In this document: positions 7,649 through 16,461 of the stretch, one piece after another
Numbering within the stretch: position 1 is the stretch's first letter
Layout of the letters: every line of letters begins with the position of its first letter
DNA from: Halosolutus amylolyticus
GTDB lineage: Archaea > Halobacteriota > Halobacteria > Halobacteriales > Natrialbaceae
Assembly: GCF_023566055.1 (NCBI RefSeq)
Contig: NZ_JALIQP010000001.1
Span: forward strand, 1,200,059 to 1,264,058
Direction of reading: 5' to 3'
DNA: 64,000 nt
Notes under the pieces: model-generated
Told to the model about the DNA's origin: nothing
The model's database searches: none
Seen by the model: only the letters and a program-made list of their open reading frames with translations
Made by a program: the position numbers and the translations under genes

Positions 7649-8193
7649 TCCGTCGCCTCCGGTGCGATCGCACAGCGTTCGGGGTGGCCCGCACGCCCCA
7701 GGAAGAACAGCAGGAGGGCGAGTCCGGCGATGCGAAGGAGCGCGCCGTCGTACGGGAGCGCGGCCAGCCCCCCGGCGAACCCGAGGAAGCCGAGGAGGCC
7801 GGCACCACAGCTCGCACAGCCGGACGCGAGGAGGCCAGGGACGACTCCCGACAGATCGGTCAGTCCCGTCGGGCCGACGAGTCGCAGTTGCGCGACGGCG
7901 TTGACGACCGCGACGCCGGTGAGGACGGCGTAGAGGACGATAATACCGAGCGACGAGAGCCCGTCGGTCCGGTAGATCGTCTCCGTCAGCGAGACGAGGA
8001 CGTAGTCGAACCAGTGGAGGCCGTCGCCGAGCATCTGGAGCGAGAACTCCGGCATCGTGCTGAGCACGAGGAGGACGTACGTGGCGAGCGTGACGGCCAC
8101 CAGCCCGATCGTCCCGCGCCAGGTCTCGAAGGGATACGAGACCGCCGCGGAGAGGTTCCGCAGGTAGCCCGAGATCGAGTCGCGAGAGCGCAT
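7645..8193 (-). CDS. Membrane protein with GCASC segment (redox or metal membrane pair, first gene)
   Basis: 182 aa with about five hydrophobic segments. The fourth begins at SGCASCGAGLLGFLGFAGG, placing a Cys-x-x-Cys at the membrane boundary, and one more Cys follows the last segment (GHPERC). It overlaps the next gene by four bases, giving a two-gene operon of paired Cys-motif membrane proteins. Start ATG at 8193, 40 bases from palindrome P2. The function is not known. The resemblance to membrane thiol-exchange proteins rests on the motif and on the DsbA-like protein of the same putative regulon. Confidence 0.7.
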   Translation of the reverse strand: MRSRDSISGYLRNLSAAVSYPFETWRGTIGLVAVTLATYVLLVLSTMPEFSLQMLGDGLHWFDYVLVSLTETIYRTDGLSSLGIIVLYAVLTGVAVVNAVAQLRLVGPTGLTDLSGVVPGLLASGCASCGAGLLGFLGFAGGLAALPYDGALLRIAGLALLLFFLGRAGHPERCAIAPEATE

Positions 8194-8233
8194 CTGCGTT
8201 CACTGACGGGCCGCCAGGTGAAAGGTCCGACTC

Positions 8234-8256
8234 CGATTTGCTGGGTCAGCAAATCG
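8234..8256. promoter_or_regulatory. Palindrome P2 (shared operator)
   Basis: CGATTTGCTG, spacer GGT, CAGCAAATCG: perfect ten-base arms. It sits between the Cys-motif membrane operon (start 8193, 40 bases away) and the Tat lipoprotein (start 8310, 53 bases away), nearly the same geometry as P1. Confidence 0.75.
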
Positions 8257-8309
8257 CGACGGCGTTTACCCACAGTATAGTGAACGTACTGGGAAGGCCT
8301 CCCCCGATA

Positions 8310-10211
8310 ATGGCAGACGAACGCGACGCGGACGACGACTCGTCTCGACGCCGACTGCTGGCCGCACTCGGCGCGGCATCGACGACGCTCGCGGGCTGTA
8401 CCGACGTGCTATCGGACGAGACGGGTGATGGGACTCCCGACGACGCGACGACCGGGGGAGGATCCGGAACCGGATCGAGCGACGGTGACGCGCGCTGGCC
8501 CGCGATCGAGGCGGGCGAGGTGCTCTCCGACTTCGAAACGCTCGAGGAGTGGACCGCGCGGACCGGCGAGCTATCGGCCGCGCCCGACGAGGCGCTGACC
8601 GGTTCGCAGGCGGCGGTCGTCGAGAGCGACGAGGGCACGGCCGGCATGGAGATCCGGTTCCCCGACGGGATCGACCTCCGGGACTGGGACACGTCGGTGG
8701 CGGTCAAGCCCGAGGCCGCCGATCGGGTCATCGTCGAATTCCTCGCGCCGACGCGGAGCGATCGGCTCTCGAGCATACGCGTGGTTCCGGACGAGTACGA
8801 CGGCTGGTTCCGGATGGACTGTGGCTACCAGCAGAAGCCGGGGAACGACCCGGATCTCTCGACCGTCACCGGCATCAACATCGTCGCGGACGGGCCCGAC
8901 GGCGGGCCGACGGGACTGCTGGTCGACGACCTCCGGCGCACCGAATCGGCCGACAACGGCGCGGCGATCCTCGCGTTCTACGGCGGGCACGATTCGCACT
9001 ACGACATCGCGGCGAAGATGCTCGCGGAACGCGGCTGGGCCGCGGCGGTGCCGGTCAGCCCCGATCGGATCGGCGCGGACGGCCGACTGGGGACGGACGA
9101 GTTGCGGGACCTCAGCGACCGCGGCTGGGACGTCTGTTCGCTCCCGCAGGTGTCGACACCCCTGCCCGATCAGCCCGCGGAGCGACAGCGGGAGGTCCTC
9201 GAAACCGCGCGGGACGCGCTCGCGAACCAGGGCTTCGAGGACGGCTCGCGACACCTGTTCGTGCCGGACGATCGGCTGGACGCGACGACCTACGACGTCG
9301 CCAGGGACGTCCACGAGTCGGTGTTCCTGTCGAGTGCCGGGACGACGGGCGTGCCGCCGACCGAGACGCACATGATCCCGTTCATCTGGGGACCGGCGCT
9401 TCACACCGGCGTTCGTCGCCACCTCAACATCTCCGACCAGTACGACCTGCTCACCGTGATCCGGATTCCGCGGATCGTCGACGCGGCGGACGTCGGCGTC
9501 GACGAGAACCGGATGTCGCTCGACGACTTCGGACTCCTCCTCGATCACATCGAGCATCGCGGTCTCGACGTCGTCACCCCTTCGGACCTCGTCGACGGGA
9601 CCCTGGACCTCGACGGCGACGAACCTGCGGTCGGGGACCGGCCGACCGGCACCGTTCTCGAGGCGGGCCAGTCCCACGTGTTCGAGGGAACCGGGTCGGG
9701 CGAGTCGCCGACGTTCGACCTCGACGAGGGGGTCCTCGTCGCGACCGTCTCCCGGGACGGCACGTCGGAACTCGCGGTCGACGTGACGAAACCCGGCGGC
9801 ATCGGCCGGAACGAGAACCTGCTGACCACCGCGAATTCGGCCGGGACGTCGATCATGGCCGTCGACGACGACACCTATCGGCTCGAGGTCGCGGCCGACG
9901 GCGCGTGGTCGATCGACCTCTCCCAGCCAGCGGTCCACGCCGACGACCTCGACGACCTCCCGTTCGAGGCCAGCGGGTCGGGATCGTCGTTCGCCGGGCC
10001 GCTGTGGACGGACGGCGACGTCAGGGTCGTGGCGACCCACGACGGCGACGGGACGTTCGTCGTCGACGGCTACGGCGCGGACGGCAGTCGAGAGATCCTC
10101 GTCCACCGGACCGGCGCGTTCGACAACTCCCGATCGTACAGGGCGGGCGGCCCGGTCTGGCTCAACGTCGAGGCCGACGGCGACTGGACGCTCCGCGTCA
10201 CCCACGTGTAG
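8310..10211 (+). CDS. Tat lipoprotein with polysaccharide-deacetylase-like domain
   Basis: 633 aa. The N-terminus SSRRRLLAALGAASTTLAGC is a twin-arginine signal with lipobox, so the protein is exported folded and lipid-anchored. An acidic Gly/Ser/Thr linker follows. Residues about 65-205 look like a beta-sandwich module, and about 210-440 resemble a NodB-type (beta/alpha) barrel (ILAFYGGHDSHYDIAAKMLAERGW, then an end motif around RGLDVVTPSDLV). The usual NodB catalytic Asp-Asp and His-x3-His set is not obvious, so activity is doubtful. The last 190 or so residues are beta-rich. An upstream in-frame TTG at 8238 lies inside P2, so I use the ATG at 8310. Confidence 0.72.
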   Translation: MADERDADDDSSRRRLLAALGAASTTLAGCTDVLSDETGDGTPDDATTGGGSGTGSSDGDARWPAIEAGEVLSDFETLEEWTARTGELSAAPDEALTGSQAAVVESDEGTAGMEIRFPDGIDLRDWDTSVAVKPEAADRVIVEFLAPTRSDRLSSIRVVPDEYDGWFRMDCGYQQKPGNDPDLSTVTGINIVADGPDGGPTGLLVDDLRRTESADNGAAILAFYGGHDSHYDIAAKMLAERGWAAAVPVSPDRIGADGRLGTDELRDLSDRGWDVCSLPQVSTPLPDQPAERQREVLETARDALANQGFEDGSRHLFVPDDRLDATTYDVARDVHESVFLSSAGTTGVPPTETHMIPFIWGPALHTGVRRHLNISDQYDLLTVIRIPRIVDAADVGVDENRMSLDDFGLLLDHIEHRGLDVVTPSDLVDGTLDLDGDEPAVGDRPTGTVLEAGQSHVFEGTGSGESPTFDLDEGVLVATVSRDGTSELAVDVTKPGGIGRNENLLTTANSAGTSIMAVDDDTYRLEVAADGAWSIDLSQPAVHADDLDDLPFEASGSGSSFAGPLWTDGDVRVVATHDGDGTFVVDGYGADGSREILVHRTGAFDNSRSYRAGGPVWLNVEADGDWTLRVTHV

Positions 10212-10271
10212 CGACGGACGATACCGGCGTCGATCGCGACTCACTCGTGGGCTGCGTCGAGTTCGGCGCTC

Positions 10272-10838
10272 TCAGGGACAGTCGCTCTCGTCGACCGATC
10301 GGGGTTCCGATCCCTGGTCGACTGCCCGCGTCGCGCCCGTCTCGAGGGCCACCAGCATCGCCCGACCGCCGTACTCGTGGGTCTGGTCGTGACCGCGAAC
10401 GACGACGCACGTCACGTCGTCGGGGATGTCGACGGTCTCCGATCGGGTGAACGGCTGGTCGGAGTGGGCGTGGAGGAGGTCGCGCCGACCGAGTCGCGTC
10501 CCGTCGAGGCGCTCGACCTGCCACCAGTTCGCGTAGCCGTCCTCGCCGTCGTCGTCGTGGTGGAGCGTCACGTCGAACGCGTACGCGCCGTCCTCGGCGT
10601 CGAATTCGACCCCGACGACGTTCGCCTCCCGGAGGTCGAGGTCGTCTGCCCCCTGCTCGGTGCCGTCGGACTCGGATCCGTCGCCCGAATCCGGGCCGTC
10701 GTTCTCGTCGGTACCGTTGTCCTCGTCGATCGATCCCGAGTCGTCGCTCCGGTCGCTGCAACCGGCCAGTGTGGCGATCGCGAGCGCACTCGCAGTGCTC
10801 CCGAGCAACCGGCGTCGGGCGAAGCCAGGTCCGGACAT
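10272..10838 (-). CDS. Small Tat lipoprotein, function unknown
   Basis: 188 aa from the ATG at 10838. FARRRLLGSTASALAIATLAGC is a twin-arginine signal with lipobox, and a very acidic linker (residues about 28-65) follows. The remaining domain is beta-rich, with HHDDDGEDGYANWWQVE and RGHDQTHEYGGRAML. Several His residues could bind metal, but I do not recognise the fold. It is divergent from the DsbA-like gene, with two copies of the shared palindrome between them. An in-frame ATG at 10895 lies within site P3 and was rejected as start. Confidence 0.7.
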   Translation of the reverse strand: MSGPGFARRRLLGSTASALAIATLAGCSDRSDDSGSIDEDNGTDENDGPDSGDGSESDGTEQGADDLDLREANVVGVEFDAEDGAYAFDVTLHHDDDGEDGYANWWQVERLDGTRLGRRDLLHAHSDQPFTRSETVDIPDDVTCVVVRGHDQTHEYGGRAMLVALETGATRAVDQGSEPRSVDESDCP

Positions 10839-10876
10839 GCGTCTTCGATCGGCCCCCGGGACTAAATCGTCCCCGG

Positions 10877-10899
10877 CGATTTGCCGGGTCAGCAACTGC
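10877..10899. promoter_or_regulatory. Degenerate palindrome P3
   Basis: CGATTTGCCG, spacer GGT, CAGCAACTGC: a weaker version of the shared palindrome, best in its left half. It lies 38 bases from the lipoprotein ATG at 10838, matching the position of P1 and P2 relative to leftward genes. P4 follows 28 bases later. Confidence 0.55.
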
Positions 10900-10927
10900 C
10901 GCCCGCCAGTGTGAGTCGCTTTGGGGA

Positions 10928-10952
10928 CCGATTTGCTGAGCCAGCAAATCGG
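10928..10952. promoter_or_regulatory. Palindrome P4 (shared operator)
   Basis: Perfect eleven-base arms CCGATTTGCTG and CAGCAAATCGG with spacer AGC. It lies 48 bases before the ATG of the DsbA-like gene. P3 and P4 are centred about 52 bases apart, roughly five helical turns. Confidence 0.75.
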
Positions 10953-11000
10953 CGATTCCGTTACGGTCCAGTGGCGTGAACGTCACCGCGAGCACAACTG

Positions 11001-11738
11001 ATGTCCTTCGACGAGCCTTCCCGTCGCGCCTTCCTCGCCGGGTCAGTCGTGGCGGTCGGCGCCGGCGGTGCGTACTATCTCACGCGATCCGACGAGTCTC
11101 ACGACGACGAGTCTCACGGCCTGTCGCCGGAGTTTCACGCGAGCGACGAGACGTCGACTCTCGGCGTCGAACTGGCCGGCAAACCGATCATGGGATCGCC
11201 GGAAGCCCCGATCGACCTCTACTACTGGACGGACTTCCAGTGTCCGTTCTGCGCGCAGTTCGAACGGGAGACGCTCCCCGACCTCGTCCGGGAGTACGTC
11301 GACCCGGGGCGGATTCGGGTCGTCTTCGTCACGGTTCCGTTCTTCGGCGGGGACTCGATGACCGCCGCGGTCGCCAGCAGGTGCGTGTGGGAGCAGGTTC
11401 AGGAGACCGAGCGCTCGGCGTACTGGAACTGGCACGCGGCGGTCTTCGACGAACAGGGCGAGAAGAACTCGGGCTGGGCCGCAGCCGACAACCTCGTCGA
11501 GTACACGCGATCGGTCTCCGGCGTCGACGCCGACGCGCTCGCGACCTGTCTCGACGAGCGTCGGTCGACGTACGAGGAGGAGATCGATGCGAACGCGGCG
11601 CAGGCCCGCTCGTTCGGCATCTCGGGAACGCCGGCGTTCCTCGCCTTCGACCCCGAGACCGAGGCGGGCGAGGCGCTCGCCGGCGCGCAACCGATCGATC
11701 GGTTCGAGGAGGCGATCGAGGCGGTCGAAGACGCGTGA
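11001..11738 (+). CDS. DsbA-like thiol:disulfide oxidoreductase, Tat-exported
   Basis: 245 aa. SRRAFLAGSVVAVGAGG at the N-terminus is a twin-arginine signal without a lipobox Cys, so the protein is probably secreted or anchored by its uncleaved signal. The thioredoxin fold with helical insertion has the active site C81-P-F-C84 (TDFQCPFCAQFE) and cis-Pro in GISGTPAF. It would form or shuffle disulfides in exported proteins. Two further Cys lie in the helical insert. A partner such as a DsbB/VKOR-type oxidase is not seen, but the Cys-motif membrane proteins at 7169-8193 share its promoter palindrome. Confidence 0.85.
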   Translation: MSFDEPSRRAFLAGSVVAVGAGGAYYLTRSDESHDDESHGLSPEFHASDETSTLGVELAGKPIMGSPEAPIDLYYWTDFQCPFCAQFERETLPDLVREYVDPGRIRVVFVTVPFFGGDSMTAAVASRCVWEQVQETERSAYWNWHAAVFDEQGEKNSGWAAADNLVEYTRSVSGVDADALATCLDERRSTYEEEIDANAAQARSFGISGTPAFLAFDPETEAGEALAGAQPIDRFEEAIEAVEDA

Positions 11739-11786
11739 CGCGGTGCACGATTTACGGTCGACCGGGTGGTAGCGACGAACGAGCCG

Positions 11787-12680
11787 ATGGTTCAGCAGAC
11801 GCCGATCTCGTTTTCGAGTAGCGGAACAACCTGTCGCGGCGCACTGTACGCACCGACCGGTGTCGACGAGCCGCCGATCGTCGTGCTGGCACACGGGTTC
11901 GGCGGTGAACGGACGTGGCGACTGCCGGCGTTCGCGCGTCGCTTCGCCGAACGCGACGTTGCGGCCCTCGTCTTCGACTATCGCACGTTCGGCGACAGCG
12001 ACGGGACGCCGCGAAACCTGATCAGCCCGCGGCGTCACCTCGAAGACTGGCGCGCTGCCGTCGCACACGTCCGTTCGCGCCCCGACGTCGACGGGAATCG
12101 GATCGCGCTCTGGGGGACGTCGTTCAGCGGGGGCCACGTCGTCGCGACCGCGGTTCGCGACCCCGATATCTCCGCGATCGTCGCCCAGGTACCGTTCACC
12201 GACGGACTCGCGACGACGGGTGCCCTGGTCCGGCGCGGCGGTGCGTCGTACGTCCGCGGAGCGATCGCCGGCGCGGCTCGCGACCTCGCGCGGGCGACAC
12301 TCGGGCGCGGCCCCTACTACGTCCCGATCGTCGGCGACCCCGACGCGTTCGCCGCCCTGAACACGCCGGACGCGAAGCCCGGATTCGAGTCGATCGTGCC
12401 GGACGACGCGACGTTTCGAAACGAGTGTCCCGGGCGCATCCTGGCGACCGTCCCGTCGTACCGACCGATCGCAGCAGCCGACGGCGTCTCCTGTCCGTCG
12501 TTCGTCGTCGAGGCGGCGCAAGATACCATCGTCCCGCCCTGGACCGTCGAACGACTCGCCTCGAAACTCGACGACGTCGAGCGACTCCGGTTGCCGGTCG
12601 GTCACTTCGACGTCTACCAGGGTGACGTGTTCGAACGGGTCGTCGACCGGCAGATCGCGTTCCTCGAGCGCCACCTGTGA
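11787..12680 (+). CDS. Alpha/beta hydrolase
   Basis: 297 aa. It shows the alpha/beta-hydrolase pattern: oxyanion region LAHGFGGER, nucleophile elbow GTSFSGGH, a late Asp in EAAQDTIVPP, and His in LPVGHFDVY. The family includes esterases and dienelactone-type hydrolases, and the substrate is unknown. The ATG at 11787 is preferred over the in-frame GTG at 11766 because the fold begins directly after it. It lies 48 bases after the DsbA-like gene on the same strand and may be co-transcribed. Confidence 0.82.
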   Translation: MVQQTPISFSSSGTTCRGALYAPTGVDEPPIVVLAHGFGGERTWRLPAFARRFAERDVAALVFDYRTFGDSDGTPRNLISPRRHLEDWRAAVAHVRSRPDVDGNRIALWGTSFSGGHVVATAVRDPDISAIVAQVPFTDGLATTGALVRRGGASYVRGAIAGAARDLARATLGRGPYYVPIVGDPDAFAALNTPDAKPGFESIVPDDATFRNECPGRILATVPSYRPIAAADGVSCPSFVVEAAQDTIVPPWTVERLASKLDDVERLRLPVGHFDVYQGDVFERVVDRQIAFLERHL

Positions 12681-12811
12681 CGGTCCGGACGCGGGCCCCG
12701 GCGTTCGTTCGTTCCCCTCGATCGGCGGCTCGCCAGACGGCAGTCGTCATGGCGAAGCGCCGGCTCCCGCCCGGCATTCCGACGCCCCCGAACTCGTTCG
12801 GCGGGCCCGCT

Positions 12812-12830
12812 TGCACTAGACAGCAGTGCA
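12812..12830. promoter_or_regulatory. Inverted repeat TGCACT-N7-AGTGCA upstream of DUF2243 gene
   Basis: Six-base perfect arms lie 30 bases before the ATG at 12861. Operator role inferred from position only. Confidence 0.3.
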
Positions 12831-12860
12831 CGCTTTTCCACGTACCCGCGATCGGCTAGC

Positions 12861-13403
12861 ATGGCTCAGCGAGCAGACACGTGGCTCGGCCTTCGCGAGC
12901 GGGCGAAACCGCTCGTTCGGGCGGGCATCGTCCTCGGAATCGGCCTGGGCGGCTTCTTCGACGGGATCGTGCTCCACCAGCTCCTGCAGTGGCACCACAT
13001 GCTGTCGGCCTGGACGGCGCCGACGTCCGTCGCCAGCCTGCGGCTGAACGTGCTTGCCGACGGGCTGTTCCACGTCGGGACGTATCTCTTCACGATCGCC
13101 GGGATCGCCCTGCTCGTCCGCGCCTGGCGGCGGCCGGCCGTTCCCCGGTCGGGGCGAACGCTCGTCGGATCGGTGATCGTCGGCTGGGGCGTGTTCAATC
13201 TGATCGAGGGGCTCGTGAATCACCACCTTCTCGGCATTCACCACGTCTGGCCGGCCGGGCCCGGGAGCGTCCTCCTCTGGGACGTCGCCTTCCTGCTGTC
13301 GGGCGTGGTGTTCGTCCTCGGGGGGTACGCCGTGATCCGCGGCGACGAGGCGGCCACACCGGCGTCTCGAGACGATCGCGCGACGGACGAACAGCTCACG
13401 TGA
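12861..13403 (+). CDS. DUF2243 membrane protein
   Basis: 180 aa with four membrane segments. The DUF2243 hallmarks are present: GGFFDGIVLHQLLQWHHML in the first segment, then a second His cluster LIEGLVNHHLLGIHHVW in the third. Conserved membrane His residues suggest metal or heme coordination, but the family function is unknown. Clean ATG at 12861. Confidence 0.82.
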   Translation: MAQRADTWLGLRERAKPLVRAGIVLGIGLGGFFDGIVLHQLLQWHHMLSAWTAPTSVASLRLNVLADGLFHVGTYLFTIAGIALLVRAWRRPAVPRSGRTLVGSVIVGWGVFNLIEGLVNHHLLGIHHVWPAGPGSVLLWDVAFLLSGVVFVLGGYAVIRGDEAATPASRDDRATDEQLT

Positions 13404-13500
13404 CGGCGACCCGTCTCGAGAACCGTCGTTCGTTTCGGAAGCGGACTCGATCGTGTTCGAAGAGTGCGACGGAGGACAGACGACGAAATCGACCGAGACG

Positions 13501-13851
13501 CTACTCGAGTCGGACGTCGCGCCGACGGGGGCACGACTCACCGCGGTTTTCGGCCGGATCGTAGTCGATGAGCCCCCAGTCGTCCATCCTGGGGAGGTGA
13601 ACGTGGTGGAGCGCGAGGGCGACGGACGCGACAGTCTTCCCATCGGTGTCGTCGATGCCGTTCTCGCGTGCGGCGATCCCCGCTGCCAGATCCGCGAGTT
13701 CGACCGGCCCGTCTCGCCCCGTGAGGACGTCGATCGTCATCCGTCGACGGCCCGTCTCGACCGACTGGTCGCGATCGATCACGCTCGGACCGGCCGTTCT
13801 TGCGGCCGTTCCCGTCCGTTCGCGTATGAATCGAGTCATCTCGGTGTACAC
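13501..13851 (-). CDS. DUF7344 winged-helix protein
   Basis: 116 aa. ALALHHVHLPRMDDWGLIDYD is the characteristic DUF7344 signature, which follows a helical HTH core. The N-terminal half is basic for a haloarchaeal protein. Probable DNA-binding regulator, divergent from the PAS/Bat sensor gene, which it may control. A second DUF7344 gene lies at 61058-61405. Confidence 0.72.
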   Translation of the reverse strand: MYTEMTRFIRERTGTAARTAGPSVIDRDQSVETGRRRMTIDVLTGRDGPVELADLAAGIAARENGIDDTDGKTVASVALALHHVHLPRMDDWGLIDYDPAENRGESCPRRRDVRLE

Positions 13852-13976
13852 TCCGACCGCATCGCGGCGGTCAGCGTAGTTCTCCCATAGAACCCGGATG
13901 CCCGTAAGCGTCGACTAACAGTACCCGGACGCAGTTCGAATCGCTGGTCGATGCGGTCGAGGAGTACGCGATCTTC

Positions 13977-16274
13977 ATGCTCGGCCCGGACGGTCACGTC
14001 CGGACCTGGAACGCCGGCGCGGAGCAGATCAAGGGCTACGCGGCCGACGACGTGCTCGGCGAACACGTCTCGACGTTTTACACCGATTCCGATCGGGAGG
14101 CCGGCGTCCCGCAGGCGAACCTCGCGGCCGCCGCCGACGAGGGATCGATCGAGGACGAGGGGTGGCGCGTGCGGGCGGACGGCTCCCGCTTCTGGGCGAC
14201 CGTCACCCTCACCGCCATCCGTGACGACGACGGCGACCTGCGGGGCTACGCGAAAGTGACGCGGGACATGACCGATCGGCGCGAGCGCGAGCGGGAGGTT
14301 CGTCGCGACCGCGACCTCCTCGACCGCGACCTCGAAAAGTACCAGAACCGCTACCGGACGCTCGTCGAGCACTTCCCCAACGGCGCCGTCGCCCTCGTCG
14401 ACCAGGACCTCAGATATATTACCTTCGGCGGCGCGCCGGAGGGAGAGACGGACGTGACGCGAGGTGATCTCGAGGGCGCTCCCCTTCGTGACGCACTGCC
14501 ACGGGAGATTGCGGAGGTCGTCGTCCCGCGCTACGAGGCCGCTCTGGACGGCGAAATGTCCGAGTTCGAGGACACGATCGACGACCGGGTCTACCAGTTC
14601 CATTTCATTCCGGTTCGAGACGACGACGGGAACGTCTTCGCTGCCATCGGGATGTCACAGGACATTACCGAACAGAAAGAGCGCGAGCGCAAACTCGAGG
14701 AGTCAGAGTACCGGTACCAGACGCTCGTGGATAATTTCCCGAACGGCATCGTCGCGTTGTTCGACGAGGATTTCCGCTACCTGATCGCGGGCGGAGAGCT
14801 TTACGAGGCGTTCGACGTCTCCCCGGACGACACGATAGGCAACACGCTATACGACCGCAGCACCGCCGAGGAGATCGAACTGCTCGAACCACACTACCGG
14901 GCCGCGTTGAACGGGGACACGCGATCGTTCGAGGTCGAGTACGCCGACCGGACGCTGCAGTTCTGGGTGGTTCCCGTGACCGACGAGAGCGGGGAGGTAT
15001 TCGCCGGCATGGCGATGTCCCAGGACGTTACCGAGCGAAAGAATCGCGAGCGGGAACTCGATCGCCAGCGCGAGCAACTCGCCGCCCTCAACGATCTCAA
15101 CGCAGTCGTCCGAAGCATTACCGACGAGGTCATCGCCCGGTCCACGCGCGAGGAGATCGAGCAGGTCGTCTGCGAGCACCTCGCCGCGGCGGAGTCGTAC
15201 CTGTTCGCCTGGATCGGCGACGTCGACGTCGCCTCGCAGACGGTGACGATGCGGGCCGAGGCCGGCGTGGAAGGGTACCTCGACGGGATCACCATCTCCG
15301 CAGACCCGGACGACGATCGAAGCAAGGGGCCCACGGGCCGGGCCATCCTGGAGCGCGAAATCCAGACCACACAGGACATTCGCGCCGATACCAGACACGA
15401 CCCCTGGCGGAGCCACATCGAGGAGTACGGCTTCCGCTCGTCGGCGGCCATCCCGATCGTCCACGAGGACACCGTCTACGGCGTGTTGAACGTCTACGCC
15501 GAGCGGCCGAACGCGTTCGAAGGACAGGAGCGAGCGGTGATCAGCCAGCTCGGGGAAGTGGTGGGACACGCCATCGCCGCCACCGAACGCAAGCGGGCGC
15601 TGATGAGCGACGAGGTCGTCGAACTCCAGTTTCGCATTCGCGACGTCTTCGGCGCGCTCGACGTCGGCGTTCCGACGACGGGGACGATCACGCTCGACCA
15701 CACGGTCCCCATCGAGGACGACGAGTACCTCGTCTACGGGAGCGCGACCCCGGACGCGGTCGACAGCGTCAGGGCACTCGTCGAGGCGCTCCCGCACTGG
15801 CTGGGCGTGACGTTCCGGACCGATCGCGGGAAACCGAAGTTCGAACTCCGCCTCTCCGAACCGCCGGTGCTGTCGACGGTCGCCTCGCTGGGCGGCTCCG
15901 TCGAGAACGTCGTCATCGAAGACGGCGACTATCGGATGACGCTCCACGTGGCCCCGGGGTCGGACGTCCGCAACCTTATCGACGCCGTGCAGAGCGCCTA
16001 TCCCGATGCGGAACTGCTGAAGCACCGTCAGATCACTCGGCACGATGATACGGCCGAACGCGTTCGACAGGTTCTGACGACCGATCTCACCGATCGCCAG
16101 CGGGCGACCCTCGAAGCCGCCTATCACGCGGGCTTCTTCGAGTGGCCTCGCGACGCCTCCGGCGAAGCCGTCGCCGAATCGCTCGATATCGCTTCGGCGA
16201 CGTTCCACCAGCACCTCCGGAAGGCCCAGCAGCGGGTGTTTCGATCGCTACTGTCGACGTCCGAGTCGACGTAG
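13977..16274 (+). CDS. PAS-PAS-PAS-GAF-Bat-HTH10 sensor/transcription factor (5' end uncertain)
   Basis: 765 aa from the first in-frame ATG. PAS 1 covers residues 1-95 (WNAGAEQIKGYAADDVLGEH), PAS 2 about 120-235, PAS 3 about 240-350, GAF about 385-535, a bacterio-opsin-activator domain about 545-690 and HTH_10 about 700-760 (LTDRQRATLEAAYHAGFFEW). It senses a small ligand or redox state and regulates transcription. The first PAS domain clearly begins upstream: FESLVDAVEEYAIF is encoded at 13935-13976 in the same frame, but no ATG or GTG precedes it before the stop at 13905. Either a CTG (13944) is used or a single base is extra near 13916, which would join it to the ATG at 13898. Confidence 0.82.
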   Translation: MLGPDGHVRTWNAGAEQIKGYAADDVLGEHVSTFYTDSDREAGVPQANLAAAADEGSIEDEGWRVRADGSRFWATVTLTAIRDDDGDLRGYAKVTRDMTDRREREREVRRDRDLLDRDLEKYQNRYRTLVEHFPNGAVALVDQDLRYITFGGAPEGETDVTRGDLEGAPLRDALPREIAEVVVPRYEAALDGEMSEFEDTIDDRVYQFHFIPVRDDDGNVFAAIGMSQDITEQKERERKLEESEYRYQTLVDNFPNGIVALFDEDFRYLIAGGELYEAFDVSPDDTIGNTLYDRSTAEEIELLEPHYRAALNGDTRSFEVEYADRTLQFWVVPVTDESGEVFAGMAMSQDVTERKNRERELDRQREQLAALNDLNAVVRSITDEVIARSTREEIEQVVCEHLAAAESYLFAWIGDVDVASQTVTMRAEAGVEGYLDGITISADPDDDRSKGPTGRAILEREIQTTQDIRADTRHDPWRSHIEEYGFRSSAAIPIVHEDTVYGVLNVYAERPNAFEGQERAVISQLGEVVGHAIAATERKRALMSDEVVELQFRIRDVFGALDVGVPTTGTITLDHTVPIEDDEYLVYGSATPDAVDSVRALVEALPHWLGVTFRTDRGKPKFELRLSEPPVLSTVASLGGSVENVVIEDGDYRMTLHVAPGSDVRNLIDAVQSAYPDAELLKHRQITRHDDTAERVRQVLTTDLTDRQRATLEAAYHAGFFEWPRDASGEAVAESLDIASATFHQHLRKAQQRVFRSLLSTSEST

Positions 16275-16461
16275 CCGGGCAGGGTCGCGGTATCGGGTGA
16301 CCGGACGGGGGCCGGGTCACGGTACCGGGCGATCGGACGCCACGAATCGGGTGCGGATTCCGCGTTCGATTCGCGTTCCACGGCACGAATCGGCGGTGCG
16401 TTTGCAAGGAGCGGAGCTATGCCCGTCCGTAGTCGAACTGTCTTGTGTAAGTGGCCCAATT

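Noticed and set aside
8238-8309. TTG start inside palindrome P2 for the Tat lipoprotein
   Set aside because: It would place 24 non-signal residues before the twin-arginine motif and translate the operator.
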